Source: Marivita geojedonensis (GTDB lineage Bacteria > Pseudomonadota > Alphaproteobacteria > Rhodobacterales > Rhodobacteraceae). Taken from it: 47,380 nucleotides of DNA. Location: the NCBI RefSeq assembly GCF_002115805.1, contig NZ_JFKC01000027.1, positions 1-47,380 of the forward strand, read 5' to 3'. Shown here piece after piece: positions 26,318-35,350 of this stretch. The position numbers were made by a program, and so were the translations under genes. Position 1 is the stretch's first letter. The number at the start of each line of letters is the position of its first letter. The notes under the pieces were generated by a model. That model did no database searches. It had not been told where the DNA came from and saw only the letters and a list, made by a program, of their open reading frames with translations.

Positions 26318-29300
26318 ATGGCTCTGGATTTCTCCACGCTAACACCTGAAGAGCAGGTTACAGCCATCTTTGTTGGCTACTACAACCGCGCGCCCGCGGT
26401 GCCCGGCCTGAACGCATATGTCGCTGACCTGGCTGCAGGACAGTCGCTGGCTGACGTTGCGCGGTCGTTTGTCCCGCAGGCTGAAACGCTTGCGCTCTAT
26501 CCGTCGCTTGGCTCCGCGCAAATCAGCGAAGCTGATGCCATCCAGCTCGTCACGGATGTCTTCAACAACCTGTTTGGTCGTGACCCGAGCAACATCGGCC
26601 CGGACAACTTCTGGGTTCAGGAGCTTCTGACCCCGGGTGCGGAAGTTGGCCAGGTTATCCTGAACATCATGAGCGGTGCTCAGGGCGATGACCTGCTGGT
26701 CCTGAACAACAAGATTGCTGTTGGTTCGGCTTATGTCGAAGCTGCAATCGCAGCGGGTGTTGATGGCACCGGCGATCTGAAAGACACCATCCTTGATGAT
26801 GTTGATGGCACGCAGAACTCCGTCAACGACGCACTGGACGCAATCGCAGCGGCCTTCCCGGTCACTGAACCGTCGGTTCCCGGCGAAGAGCGCCTTCTGA
26901 CATCCGGCACCGATGTGCTGGATGGCACAGAGAACGATGACATGTTCAATGCCTATATCCAGCAGAATCCGTTTGCTGGTGGTGTGTCGAACTCCCTGTC
27001 ATCTGCTGATCGCCTGGATGGCAAAGGCGGCTATGACACTCTCTATGCTGAACTCAGCTTTGAGCTCTTTGGTGTCAGCAACCTCGGCGTGACAGATGTT
27101 CAGCCGCGGGTGAAAAACATCGAAGAAATTCTGATCGAAGCGCGTGACTTCGGGGACCGCGACAATGATCAAGAATTCCCGTTCGATGGGGATGATGAGT
27201 GGGATGAGGACGAACTGGCCGTCGTCGTTGACGCTAAGCACATCACAGACCATGTGAAAATTGGTTCTTACTATTCCGATGGCGATCTGAAAATCGAGAA
27301 CGTGACCACGCTGACCAGCGATGGTTCGGTTCGGAATACGGATGCCATCACTGTGGTGATGGATCACACAGACAACTTTAACTCCGATGACGATGCGTCG
27401 GATCTCGTTGTTCTCTTTGACGAAGACTATCTTCTGTCCGGCCAGGATTCCGCTGGCGAGGCTGTGTTCTTCCTGTTGGACCAGGATGCCGAGCTGCGTC
27501 TGAAGCGTGGTCAGGCGGCGGAAGGTCGTCTTGATGAGATCGACAAGAACGGTATCCGCGTTCTGGTCAATGGTAGTGAAGTCGATATCAGCTTCGCAGA
27601 TGAGCTGCTTGACGAAGCCAACCCGAACGAAGTGAACTCGCATGACGCGTTTATCGCAGCACTGCAAGCTCCGCTGCAGGATGCGATTGCCGCGGGTCTG
27701 CTTCCGGCAGGATCGACAATCGAAAAGCGCGACTACAGCACTGTTTTGCTTGATGACGAAGGTCTGCCGCTCAACCAGGCTGCCCTGCAGGATGGGTCGT
27801 TCTCTGAATTGATCCCGGGCATCGTCTTCACATCTGGTGACGGTTCTGAAGTGACGGCTCTTGGCTTCACCGCGCCGGACGAACTGACCGGCGAGTTCAA
27901 CGTGTTCGGTCGCTTCGATGATGATTTCGCAATTGAAGACCAGCCGATCTCCGTCAACATCGAACTTGAAAAAGTCGGTCGTGAAGGTGAGGGTGGTGAT
28001 CTCATCGTTGGTAGTAAAGTTGTTGACAACAGCGATGAAGGTATGGGCATCGAGGTGTTCCATGTCTCTGTCAAAGGCGAAGACAACAAGCCTTCGAACC
28101 TCACCCAGCTTGCGACAACAAACTCCTATCTGGACGCAATCTACGTCAAAACTCACGAAGATTTCGTGGATGCAGACAGCCATGCAAGCCTTACCATTCG
28201 TGGTGGCTCCGATGGTAGCAACGACTCCCCTGACCAAGATAATGAAGCCTTCGGTCAGAGTTCGTTGAACCTGTTTGATGCATCGGCGTTCCTTGGTGAC
28301 CTGACCCTGGGCAATGATGAAGACATCGACGATCTGATCACACTTATTGCCGATGGTGGCGGTGATGTGACGTTCTTCGGTGAGGTTGATCTGGAGGCCA
28401 ATCACAGCATCCTCACAGGTGCTGGAAATGACCTGATCGATCTGAACATTGATGGAGACGCCGTCGATGTCATCGGAACAAGCCACATCACAAACACCGG
28501 TGCAGGTGACGATGAAGTGATCGTGAGCACTGAAAGCGGTGTTTCCCAAGAGACAATGTTCCTGTTGGACAACCTCGATATCAACACTGGAAGCGGTGAA
28601 GATCTCGTCGAGATCAATGGGTATATGCGCTTCGAGATTGATGCCGGCGATGATAGCGACTTTGTCATTCTCAACGCATCGAGTGGCAGCAACGAAAGCC
28701 GTGACATCGGTGATGGGACCGGTATTCAGGACTTCGCTCCGCGTGTTCTGTATCAGGCCGAGCTGACAGTGATGTTTGCAGGCTTCGAGGAGACGGTTCG
28801 CGTTAACACCACGGCTGGTAACAACTATGTTGCAACCCAGTTGGACATTAATGCGGCGATTGCGGCGGCCATTGCGAATAACCCGGAACTGGCCCGTCTT
28901 CTGACTGTCACTGAACTGGACGGTCTGCAGGAGATCCGCGTTCAGTCTACAGTCGAAGGCGAAAATGAGTTCGGTATCTCGCTTTATCAGCCGGGTGTTG
29001 TGGCTTCTGCGCCGGGTGAAGGTCAAGTCGTACTGTCCAGCACGTCCGATTGGCAGGCGGTTGCACGTGGCCTTATCCAGACTGGTGAAGTCGACAACTC
29101 GATTCCGGTTGACACTGCAGATGAGACGCGTGGTGTGCTGAACAATATTGCAGGGTCGTTGAATGAAGACGGCACTGTCGGCACAGAAGATGCGCTGGGA
29201 ACAGGCCAGCATACCTATGACTTCATTTACGATGGAGATTTTGGTAGCAATGCTTCTTCCAGCTCTTCTGACACCAGCCTCAACCATTCCGAAGTTGATA

Positions 29301-30079
29301 TGGGCGATGGCAGCAACGACCTGCTTGTTCTTGACTCCAATCCGTTGAGTGCAAGCACGCTGCAAATCACGCAGGAGTTTGGCAAGGTCAGTGTTGTTAA
29401 CTTCTTCACGGACGTTTCCAACCCGAGCTTTGTTTCTGGTTCTGCGCCGGCAACGCTCTATGATGAAGAAGGTGACGTGGGTCGCCACGCTCTCGACTTC
29501 ACGGCATATCTCGACAACATGGTTGATCCGTCGGACAACGACAATGCGTGGTCGACAGTTATGTCTCCGGTCGAGTTGAGCGGTGATACGGGTGGCTTCG
29601 GTATTGATCTCGCTGCTGATGACGCATCGGCCAACTCCGTCAGCTTCCTGAGCTTCGATGAAACTGTAACGGACTCGATCTCCTTTGCCAGCCTGACAGG
29701 CAGCCAGCTTATTGCGGCTCTGAACGGCTCGGCAGGGACCACTGTGACAGGTGGCTTGGTTGATGCGGATCTCGATGCGATCGCGACTGCAAACCTCATC
29801 GGTACTGTTCAAGACCACATCGTTATGGTTGAGAATGAGCAGAATCTGGGTGAATTCAAGGTCTTCTACCTGACCTCGACACTGGGCTCCGATGGCAACA
29901 TCACTGCCGGGGGTGATTTCACCACAGGCCAGCTTCTGGGAACCATCGACTTCGGTGCAACATTCACCGTTGGAGATTCCCCAAGCGGTGACTTTGGATC
30001 GTCCACCTTGTTCACCGAGGCGAACCTTATTGGTTCGGTCAAGGCGGATGCAGAAACAGACGCTTGGCTTAATCTCTAA
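26318..30079 (+). CDS. Large DUF4214 surface protein, likely type I secretion substrate
   Basis: A 1253-residue acidic protein with no cysteine-rich region and no Sec signal. Residues 1-182 are a DUF4214 module nearly identical in layout to that of the 854-residue protein at 11837 (YYNRAPAVPG at 21-30, RDPSNIGPDNFW at 88-99). The rest is Asp/Asn/Gly/Ser-rich beta sequence with calcium-binding-like clusters (DDDDASDLV, NDLIDLNIDGD) and a TAGNNYVATQ segment but no canonical RTX nonapeptide array. The C-terminus ends DAWLNL. It is probably the main adhesin or an S-layer-like protein and exported by the 33530/35351 system. AAAAGGAA precedes ATG 26318. The next gene is a GT41 enzyme, which may glycosylate it. 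A 939-codon open frame on the other strand is a shadow of its codon use. Confidence 0.85.
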   Translation: MALDFSTLTPEEQVTAIFVGYYNRAPAVPGLNAYVADLAAGQSLADVARSFVPQAETLALYPSLGSAQISEADAIQLVTDVFNNLFGRDPSNIGPDNFWVQELLTPGAEVGQVILNIMSGAQGDDLLVLNNKIAVGSAYVEAAIAAGVDGTGDLKDTILDDVDGTQNSVNDALDAIAAAFPVTEPSVPGEERLLTSGTDVLDGTENDDMFNAYIQQNPFAGGVSNSLSSADRLDGKGGYDTLYAELSFELFGVSNLGVTDVQPRVKNIEEILIEARDFGDRDNDQEFPFDGDDEWDEDELAVVVDAKHITDHVKIGSYYSDGDLKIENVTTLTSDGSVRNTDAITVVMDHTDNFNSDDDASDLVVLFDEDYLLSGQDSAGEAVFFLLDQDAELRLKRGQAAEGRLDEIDKNGIRVLVNGSEVDISFADELLDEANPNEVNSHDAFIAALQAPLQDAIAAGLLPAGSTIEKRDYSTVLLDDEGLPLNQAALQDGSFSELIPGIVFTSGDGSEVTALGFTAPDELTGEFNVFGRFDDDFAIEDQPISVNIELEKVGREGEGGDLIVGSKVVDNSDEGMGIEVFHVSVKGEDNKPSNLTQLATTNSYLDAIYVKTHEDFVDADSHASLTIRGGSDGSNDSPDQDNEAFGQSSLNLFDASAFLGDLTLGNDEDIDDLITLIADGGGDVTFFGEVDLEANHSILTGAGNDLIDLNIDGDAVDVIGTSHITNTGAGDDEVIVSTESGVSQETMFLLDNLDINTGSGEDLVEINGYMRFEIDAGDDSDFVILNASSGSNESRDIGDGTGIQDFAPRVLYQAELTVMFAGFEETVRVNTTAGNNYVATQLDINAAIAAAIANNPELARLLTVTELDGLQEIRVQSTVEGENEFGISLYQPGVVASAPGEGQVVLSSTSDWQAVARGLIQTGEVDNSIPVDTADETRGVLNNIAGSLNEDGTVGTEDALGTGQHTYDFIYDGDFGSNASSSSSDTSLNHSEVDMGDGSNDLLVLDSNPLSASTLQITQEFGKVSVVNFFTDVSNPSFVSGSAPATLYDEEGDVGRHALDFTAYLDNMVDPSDNDNAWSTVMSPVELSGDTGGFGIDLAADDASANSVSFLSFDETVTDSISFASLTGSQLIAALNGSAGTTVTGGLVDADLDAIATANLIGTVQDHIVMVENEQNLGEFKVFYLTSTLGSDGNITAGGDFTTGQLLGTIDFGATFTVGDSPSGDFGSSTLFTEANLIGSVKADAETDAWLNL

Positions 30080-30085
30080 GCACAG

Positions 30086-30114
30086 TTAGGAGGCTGAAAA
30101 GCTTGGCCTCCTAA
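30086..30114 (+). terminator. First hairpin after the 26318 gene
   Basis: TTAGGAGGC at 30086-30094 pairs with GCCTCCTAA at 30106-30114 around an 11-base loop. It starts seven bases after the stop codon. AAAG follows rather than T, so this may be an mRNA-stabilising hairpin ahead of the true terminator at 30155. Confidence 0.55.
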
Positions 30115-30154
30115 AGAAACCACTGATTAGGATATTATTCCTGACGTGGTCTGA

Positions 30155-30186
30155 CCCCGCACTGGATTTCCAGTGCGGGGTTTTTT
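30155..30186 (+). terminator. Rho-independent terminator after the 26318 gene
   Basis: A perfect 11-bp stem, CCCCGCACTGG at 30155-30165 and its complement at 30170-30180, has an ATTT loop and is followed by six T. It separates the adhesin from the GT41 gene at 30227. Confidence 0.95.
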
Positions 30187-30226
30187 ATGGATTGGTCTTG
30201 ATCATTTAGGCCATTAAAGAAGAGCA

Positions 30227-32137
30227 GTGACGGATCGGAAATTATCCATAAACATGGCGCTCGAGCTGGTTAATGCTCAGCCCAAGAATGCAGAAGCATG
30301 GGCTGCTCTTGCGGCTCAATATTGTGCCGGCTCTCTCTATGTCGAAGGCGCTCGCAGTTTTCGGCGTGCGGCAAAACTCACAAAGGGTGAGAAAGCGGCT
30401 GACAATTGGACCGAGGCAGGGGCTGCTGCGGTGCTGGCGAAAAAGCCAAAAGCGGCTCTGTCGGATTATGCGAACGCGTTAAAAGCCAACAAACATCATG
30501 AGCAAGCAATCACCAATCGTATGGTGCTTTCATTTGATCTTGGAGATCAGACATCTGCTTTGAGCGATGCCAGGCTGATAAAAAGCGTCGCCTACAAGCT
30601 TGAAAACCTGCTCAAAGCCTATCGTGTGTTTATTGTTAACAAACAGTATCTCGATGCAGCGCAAACCATGGTGCGGGCATTCTCGCTGCATAAGAAGGAA
30701 AAAATCCGCTGGGCAATGGACCTAAGTGATTGGGTGGAGAAGATGGAATGGGAAGCGGTACAAACGCTGACCCGTGAAATTTACGCGCTTTATCGAGATG
30801 GGTGCACGTATTCTATTGGGGAGCCACACTTCGTTCATCTTAACGTTTCGGATGATCCAGATCTTTACATTAAAATGGCCAAGCAACTGAGCAATGTTCT
30901 TTTTGGTCAAACGGACCCAAAAACAGTCTCCAAACCTATAGATTCAACGAAGCGCCTTAAAATAGGATACCTATCCAGTGATTTCACTGATCACCCCTTG
31001 AATATAATTTTGATTGGCGCTCTGGAGTATCATGATAAGCATAAGTTCGAATTTTACTTTTACGATAATTCGCAGGATCTCCGTCCAACATCTTATCGGA
31101 AAAGGTTTCTGCAACTATCTGAAAATATTAGATATATTGGGAAAATGGCTGACCCAGAGGTTGTGAGCTTAATCAAAAAGGACGAGATCGATATTCTGGT
31201 CGATTTGAATGGCCACACGAAGCATAATCGACTGAGTGTCTTGAAAGATAGACCTGCTCCGATACAGGCTTCATATTTGGGTTTTCCGGGCACTCTTGGT
31301 ACCAATTTTGTTGACTATATGATTACTGACAAAGTTGTGACACCCGATGGGAGCGAAAACTGTTTTTCGGAGAAACTTGTAAGACTCCCCGAGACTTATT
31401 TTTGCTCTGACAACAAGAGACTTGTTGCGAAGAACCGTCCTAGTAGGGCTGATGTTGGTTTGGATGAAAGTGCCTTTGTTTTTTGCTCATTCAATAGATC
31501 GATAAAGATTAGCCAGGCGTGTTTTGAAGGATGGGCTCATGCCCTCAAGGTAGTCGACAATTCTCAAATCTGGTTGAATGTCCGCCAAGAACAGATCCGG
31601 AATACCATTTTATCAAGATTTGGCGAGCATGGAATTTCACGCGACCGCGTTGTTTTTGCTCATTTGGAACCCTTACCCATACATATTTCTCGTTTGGGTT
31701 TGGCAGATCTGGGTTTGGATACCTATCCGTATAATGGTCACACAACAACGTCAGACCTTTTATGGGCCGGTGTGCCAATCGTCGGTTTTCCGGGTAATCA
31801 ATTTGCATCAAGGGTAACAGTCAGTTTGCTCAAAGCAGCTTGGTTGGAGGAACTGATCGCGTCCGACCGAGATGATGCGCTACGTCTGACCATCGAGCTG
31901 GCGCAAGATAAGGAGCGCCTTTCTCGGATCAGGGCCAAGTTGATTATGAACAGATTGTCGTGCCCTTTGTTTGATACGGAACGGTTTACACGGCATCTAG
32001 AAGCGGCATATCTGGCTATGGCAGCGGATGCTGGCTCAGAGAAAGCGCCTCTTGACATTTCTGCGTTACCAGCAAGGCAACACTTGCATACATCGACCTT
32101 TCCCTTTGTAAATATCAATGCTGTTCATGTTGATTAA
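30227..32137 (+). CDS. TPR-containing GT41 glycosyltransferase (O-GlcNAc transferase/SPINDLY-like)
   Basis: A 636-residue protein. Residues about 10-210 are degenerate TPR-like helices. Residues 240-610 match the GT41 catalytic region: IGYLSSDFTDHPL, ILVDLNGHT, QASYLGFPGTLG, DYMITDKVVTP, KLVRLPETYF, and LDTYPYNGHTTTSDLLWAGVPIV with the ASRV that follows. Such enzymes transfer GlcNAc or another sugar to Ser, Thr or Asn of proteins in the cytoplasm, before export; bacterial relatives glycosylate adhesins or flagellins. It lies immediately downstream of the 1253-residue adhesin, a likely substrate. The first codon is GTG at 30227 with a poorly spaced GAAGAG; ATG 30254 is the alternative. The stretch around 30850-31400 is visibly AT-richer than the adhesin gene. 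Confidence 0.88.
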   Translation: MTDRKLSINMALELVNAQPKNAEAWAALAAQYCAGSLYVEGARSFRRAAKLTKGEKAADNWTEAGAAAVLAKKPKAALSDYANALKANKHHEQAITNRMVLSFDLGDQTSALSDARLIKSVAYKLENLLKAYRVFIVNKQYLDAAQTMVRAFSLHKKEKIRWAMDLSDWVEKMEWEAVQTLTREIYALYRDGCTYSIGEPHFVHLNVSDDPDLYIKMAKQLSNVLFGQTDPKTVSKPIDSTKRLKIGYLSSDFTDHPLNIILIGALEYHDKHKFEFYFYDNSQDLRPTSYRKRFLQLSENIRYIGKMADPEVVSLIKKDEIDILVDLNGHTKHNRLSVLKDRPAPIQASYLGFPGTLGTNFVDYMITDKVVTPDGSENCFSEKLVRLPETYFCSDNKRLVAKNRPSRADVGLDESAFVFCSFNRSIKISQACFEGWAHALKVVDNSQIWLNVRQEQIRNTILSRFGEHGISRDRVVFAHLEPLPIHISRLGLADLGLDTYPYNGHTTTSDLLWAGVPIVGFPGNQFASRVTVSLLKAAWLEELIASDRDDALRLTIELAQDKERLSRIRAKLIMNRLSCPLFDTERFTRHLEAAYLAMAADAGSEKAPLDISALPARQHLHTSTFPFVNINAVHVD

Positions 32138-32333
32138 TAACGGTGGCTGTCAGACACTCATCCTTTCAAACCCATTGAGCTTATAAGGATGTGCTCTCAA
32201 GGGATCTGCAAATACCCAGCGTTGATTGGGGTGTCGAGGTGGGGGATCTTATGAAGATTTTCCGCATTGTAAGAACATCCTTAGTTTTTTGGGGCTTTTG
32301 AATGGCTCGTCAGAGAGTAGGTTGGGTATCTGA

Positions 32334-32972
32334 TTGACCAAGACCAAAGCTGAAGCGTCTCAAATACAGCCGGTCCTCGTGATTTCCTCCTACAGCAGTG
32401 GGTCCACGGCGGTAACAGGCTTCCTGGAGCGCTGTGGCGCCTACACTTGCCCGCCCCACACACGTACCAATGATGTTTTGACCCCTAATCCGCATGAGCC
32501 TGTGGCTTATAAAGAAGCTCTGTTGAAGCTCATCAACGAAGTGACACTGGAACCTGTTGGAAGACCAGCGGATTTCACCAGGTTTTTTGAAATTTGGTGG
32601 CAAGGTGAATGTGACAAAGCCAAAGCGCTTGGGCGGTCTCATATCGTTCTGAAACATGCTCTTCAGACTTTTGTCTTGCCGTATCTGAACCGTCGGCTTG
32701 CCCCAAAGTATGTCTTTGTAACTCGACCATTGAAGCATATCGAGGCAACGCGGGTACGGCGGAAGTGGCATCCTGTGCACGGCCAAACTGGCGCGCAAGC
32801 GATCTATCAGGCGTCTCACAATTTTCTGATAGAGAACTCCTGCCCATTTATCTCTGTTCCGTTTGAAGCCTTCCGCAAAGACGCGGCGCTGCGACAGAAC
32901 GTTTTGGACTATATCGGCCTTGAACCGACCCCAGATGCGCTGAAAACAGCCGAAACCTTCATACGATCGTAA
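32334..32972 (+). CDS. Sulfotransferase-like protein
   Basis: A 212-residue protein. Residues 14-32 (VLVISSYSSGSTAVTGFLE) form a P-loop of the PAPS-binding type, with Ser/Gly/Ser-Thr as in small bacterial sulfotransferases, and VFVTRPLKHIEATR (about 127-140) matches the 3'-phosphate-binding region. The reading frame has no ATG. The start is TTG 32334, directly after an in-frame TGA. A short frame ATG 32302 to TGA 32337, preceded by GGGG, ends on that TTG, so translation may be coupled from it. The protein probably sulfates a glycan or a glycosylated adhesin. It is in the same direction as the GT41 gene, with 196 bases between. Confidence 0.65.
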   Translation: MTKTKAEASQIQPVLVISSYSSGSTAVTGFLERCGAYTCPPHTRTNDVLTPNPHEPVAYKEALLKLINEVTLEPVGRPADFTRFFEIWWQGECDKAKALGRSHIVLKHALQTFVLPYLNRRLAPKYVFVTRPLKHIEATRVRRKWHPVHGQTGAQAIYQASHNFLIENSCPFISVPFEAFRKDAALRQNVLDYIGLEPTPDALKTAETFIRS

Positions 32973-33153
32973 ACTGATCTTCTCACCACCTCCCAAAGCC
33001 TCAAGGCGCCCCTGGCAGCCATGTTCGGCCCCGACCTCGGGCGGATCGTGTCAATTTGATGCAGTCAGACATGACCTCATGGGCAGAGCTTTTATTCATG
33101 GTTTTGGAGATGTATGTGGTGTCCCAAAGGTGTAATGACGAAAGGAGAACCTC

Positions 33154-33345
33154 ATGGCCAAGGTGACGATCGACGGCAAGGAATACGATACAGAAATGCT
33201 GTCTGAAGAGGCACGAAACAATATTCAGAACATCCAATATTGTGAGCAGAGGCTCGCCGAGCTTAAGCGTGAAATGGCTCTCGCGCAGACTGCGCGCAAT
33301 GCGTATGCACGCGTCTTGGCAAGCGCGCTGCCCAAAGATGCGTGA
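33154..33345 (+). CDS. DUF6447 family small protein
   Basis: A 63-residue protein with an MAKVTIDGKEYD start, then a helical region (AEELK-like, AELKREMALAQTARNAYARVL). The start and the TARNAYAR segment fit DUF6447 as I remember it; its function is unknown. AAAGGAG lies six bases before ATG 33154. It is 184 bases upstream of the type I secretion ATPase in the same direction, and such small proteins are often near type I secretion genes, so a chaperone or regulatory role is possible but not shown. Confidence 0.75.
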   Translation: MAKVTIDGKEYDTEMLSEEARNNIQNIQYCEQRLAELKREMALAQTARNAYARVLASALPKDA

Positions 33346-33529
33346 CTGGCTCTCTCGAGGTTGTCTGCCTTGCCTGCCTCACTAGAGTACGGACCTTTCA
33401 TCGAACGGTAAGGGGAGGTGCCGTTCAATTGCATCATACATCGCGCTGATGTATGAATTTGCAAGTTTGTCGGTGCCCGAGCAGTTAAGAAATGGTACCG
33501 TTTAGAACACAGCGAAAGGATGTTCGTGA

Positions 33530-35302
33530 ATGAAACCCACGTCACCTCTAAAAAGAGCATATGGGCGGTTCAAAGCGATCATCTTCGCTACGGTCGTGTT
33601 CAGCTTCTTCTCCAACCTGTTGATGTTTGTAGGGCCGCTCTACATGCTGCAGGTTTACGACCGGGTGCTTGCGAGCCGGAATGAATTCACGCTCCTGATG
33701 ATTAGCGCAATTGCCGTTGCGCTGCTTGTCACATACGGTCTGCTCGAGTTCATTCGTTCGAAAATGCTGGTTAGGGCCGGACTTCAGTTTGATGATATGC
33801 TCGCCAACCCCGCCTTCAATCGGGTCGTTCGCAAGCAACTTCTGGCCCCGAATTCTGGCGCTCACGTGACACTATACGACATTGATCGTGTGCGTGAATT
33901 TCTGACGGGGCAGGGCATTCTTTCCTTTTTTGATGCTCCTTGGGTTCCTCTGTTCCTGGCGTTGTGTTTTGCATTCCATCCCTGGTTGGGATGGGTGGCC
34001 ACCGGTGGTGCGCTGATCATTTTTGTGCTCGCCGTTGCTAATGAATTCGCGACGCGCAAGCTGTTGCAAGAGGCGGGCGGTGCAAGTCAGGGGGCCTCGC
34101 ATTTTGTAAATACTACTATGCAGAACGCTGAAGTCATCCGCGCTTTGGGTATGGAGCGCCAGCTGACGAAGCGGTGGCTCCAGCAACACGATCATGCACT
34201 GGATGTGCAGGCCCGAGCGAGTGCAAGATCCGGCGCGATTGTAGCATCAACCAAGTTCGTGCGCATGAGCTTACAGATCGCGATCCTCGGGACTGGTGCG
34301 TATCTTGCTATCCAGCAGCAGATTTCGCCCGGTATTATGATCGCGGCCTCGATCGTTATGGGCCGTGCCTTGGCGCCGGTAGAGCAGGCTGTAGGTCAGT
34401 GGAAGCAATTTGTTGGTGCCCGTGAAGCACATAAGAGACTGACCGAAGTGTTCGAAGCTCTTGATGACGAAGAAGATCGCATGGAGCTTCCTGCGCCAAA
34501 GGGCAATATTGTGGTCCAGGGCTTGATTGCAACAGCCCCGGGGGGCAAGGCTCCCATCTTGAAGGGAATTTCTTTCGGTGTATCCCAAGGCGAAGTTCTG
34601 GCAGTCATTGGTCCAAGTGGTTCCGGAAAGTCGACACTGGTTCGCCATTTGGTTGGTGCCATGCGGCCTCAGGCCGGTGCTGTGCGCCTGGAGGGCACGG
34701 AGCTTCATCACTGGGATAGCGAGCAACTTGGTCGCTACATGGGGTATATGCCACAGGACGTGAAGCTTTTCCGAGGAACAGTCTCGGAGAATATTTCCCG
34801 GTTTTCTGACAATGTAGATGACAATGAGATTGTCGCCGCAGCCGTTCTGTCTGGCGCACATGAGATGATCACCACCTTGTCGGACGGGTATGACACGGAT
34901 GTTGGTGATGGCGGGAACGGGCTTTCGGGTGGCCAGCGTCAACGCGTGGGATTGGCTCGAGCCGTATTCCGGGAGCCGAGTGTGATCGTCCTTGATGAGC
35001 CCAATTCAAATCTGGATGCACATGGTGAGCAGGCGCTGGCCAATTGTATTCAAGAGCTGAAAAAACGTGGCAAGACCATCATTCTTGTCACGCACAAAGC
35101 CAATCTTTTGGCGGCGTCAGACAAGACTTTGATGTTGGTCAACGGTCAAATCGAGAAGTTTGGCCCGACGCGTGAACTCTTTGCTCAAGCTCAGCAACAG
35201 GCAGGATCTGCTGCTGAGCAAAAGACGGGTCAAACGATAGCCAAGCCCGCAGCAGAAGCTGGCTCGGCCGTCGTACATATGACGGACAGCAAACGCAGCT
35301 AA
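33530..35302 (+). CDS. Type I secretion system permease/ATPase (PrtD/LapB-like)
   Basis: A 590-residue ABC transporter. Membrane domain at about 15-300, opening with SFFSNLLMFVGPLYMLQVYDRVL, the hallmark of the PrtD/HasD type. ATPase domain: Walker A GPSGSGKS at 361-368, signature LSGGQRQR at 465-472, Walker B VIVLDEP at 485-491 with NSNLDAHGE as D-loop. No N-terminal C39 peptidase-like domain, in keeping with RTX rather than bacteriocin substrates. It should export the DUF4214/RTX proteins of this plasmid across both membranes together with the adaptor at 35351 and a TolC-like channel. No TolC gene is present, so the host must supply it. AGGATG upstream of ATG 33530 may be the ribosome site. 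Confidence 0.95.
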   Translation: MKPTSPLKRAYGRFKAIIFATVVFSFFSNLLMFVGPLYMLQVYDRVLASRNEFTLLMISAIAVALLVTYGLLEFIRSKMLVRAGLQFDDMLANPAFNRVVRKQLLAPNSGAHVTLYDIDRVREFLTGQGILSFFDAPWVPLFLALCFAFHPWLGWVATGGALIIFVLAVANEFATRKLLQEAGGASQGASHFVNTTMQNAEVIRALGMERQLTKRWLQQHDHALDVQARASARSGAIVASTKFVRMSLQIAILGTGAYLAIQQQISPGIMIAASIVMGRALAPVEQAVGQWKQFVGAREAHKRLTEVFEALDDEEDRMELPAPKGNIVVQGLIATAPGGKAPILKGISFGVSQGEVLAVIGPSGSGKSTLVRHLVGAMRPQAGAVRLEGTELHHWDSEQLGRYMGYMPQDVKLFRGTVSENISRFSDNVDDNEIVAAAVLSGAHEMITTLSDGYDTDVGDGGNGLSGGQRQRVGLARAVFREPSVIVLDEPNSNLDAHGEQALANCIQELKKRGKTIILVTHKANLLAASDKTLMLVNGQIEKFGPTRELFAQAQQQAGSAAEQKTGQTIAKPAAEAGSAVVHMTDSKRS

Positions 35303-35350
35303 TTCTGTCGAGAAAACAAAATCTGTTGCTCTTTGAGGAGCCAATTACCG

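Noticed and set aside
26999-29818. A 939-codon open frame on the minus strand inside the large adhesin gene
   Set aside because: It lies antisense to a well-supported gene, has no ribosome site, and its protein has no recognisable domain. Asp/Gly-rich codon use on the plus strand leaves the opposite strand free of stops.
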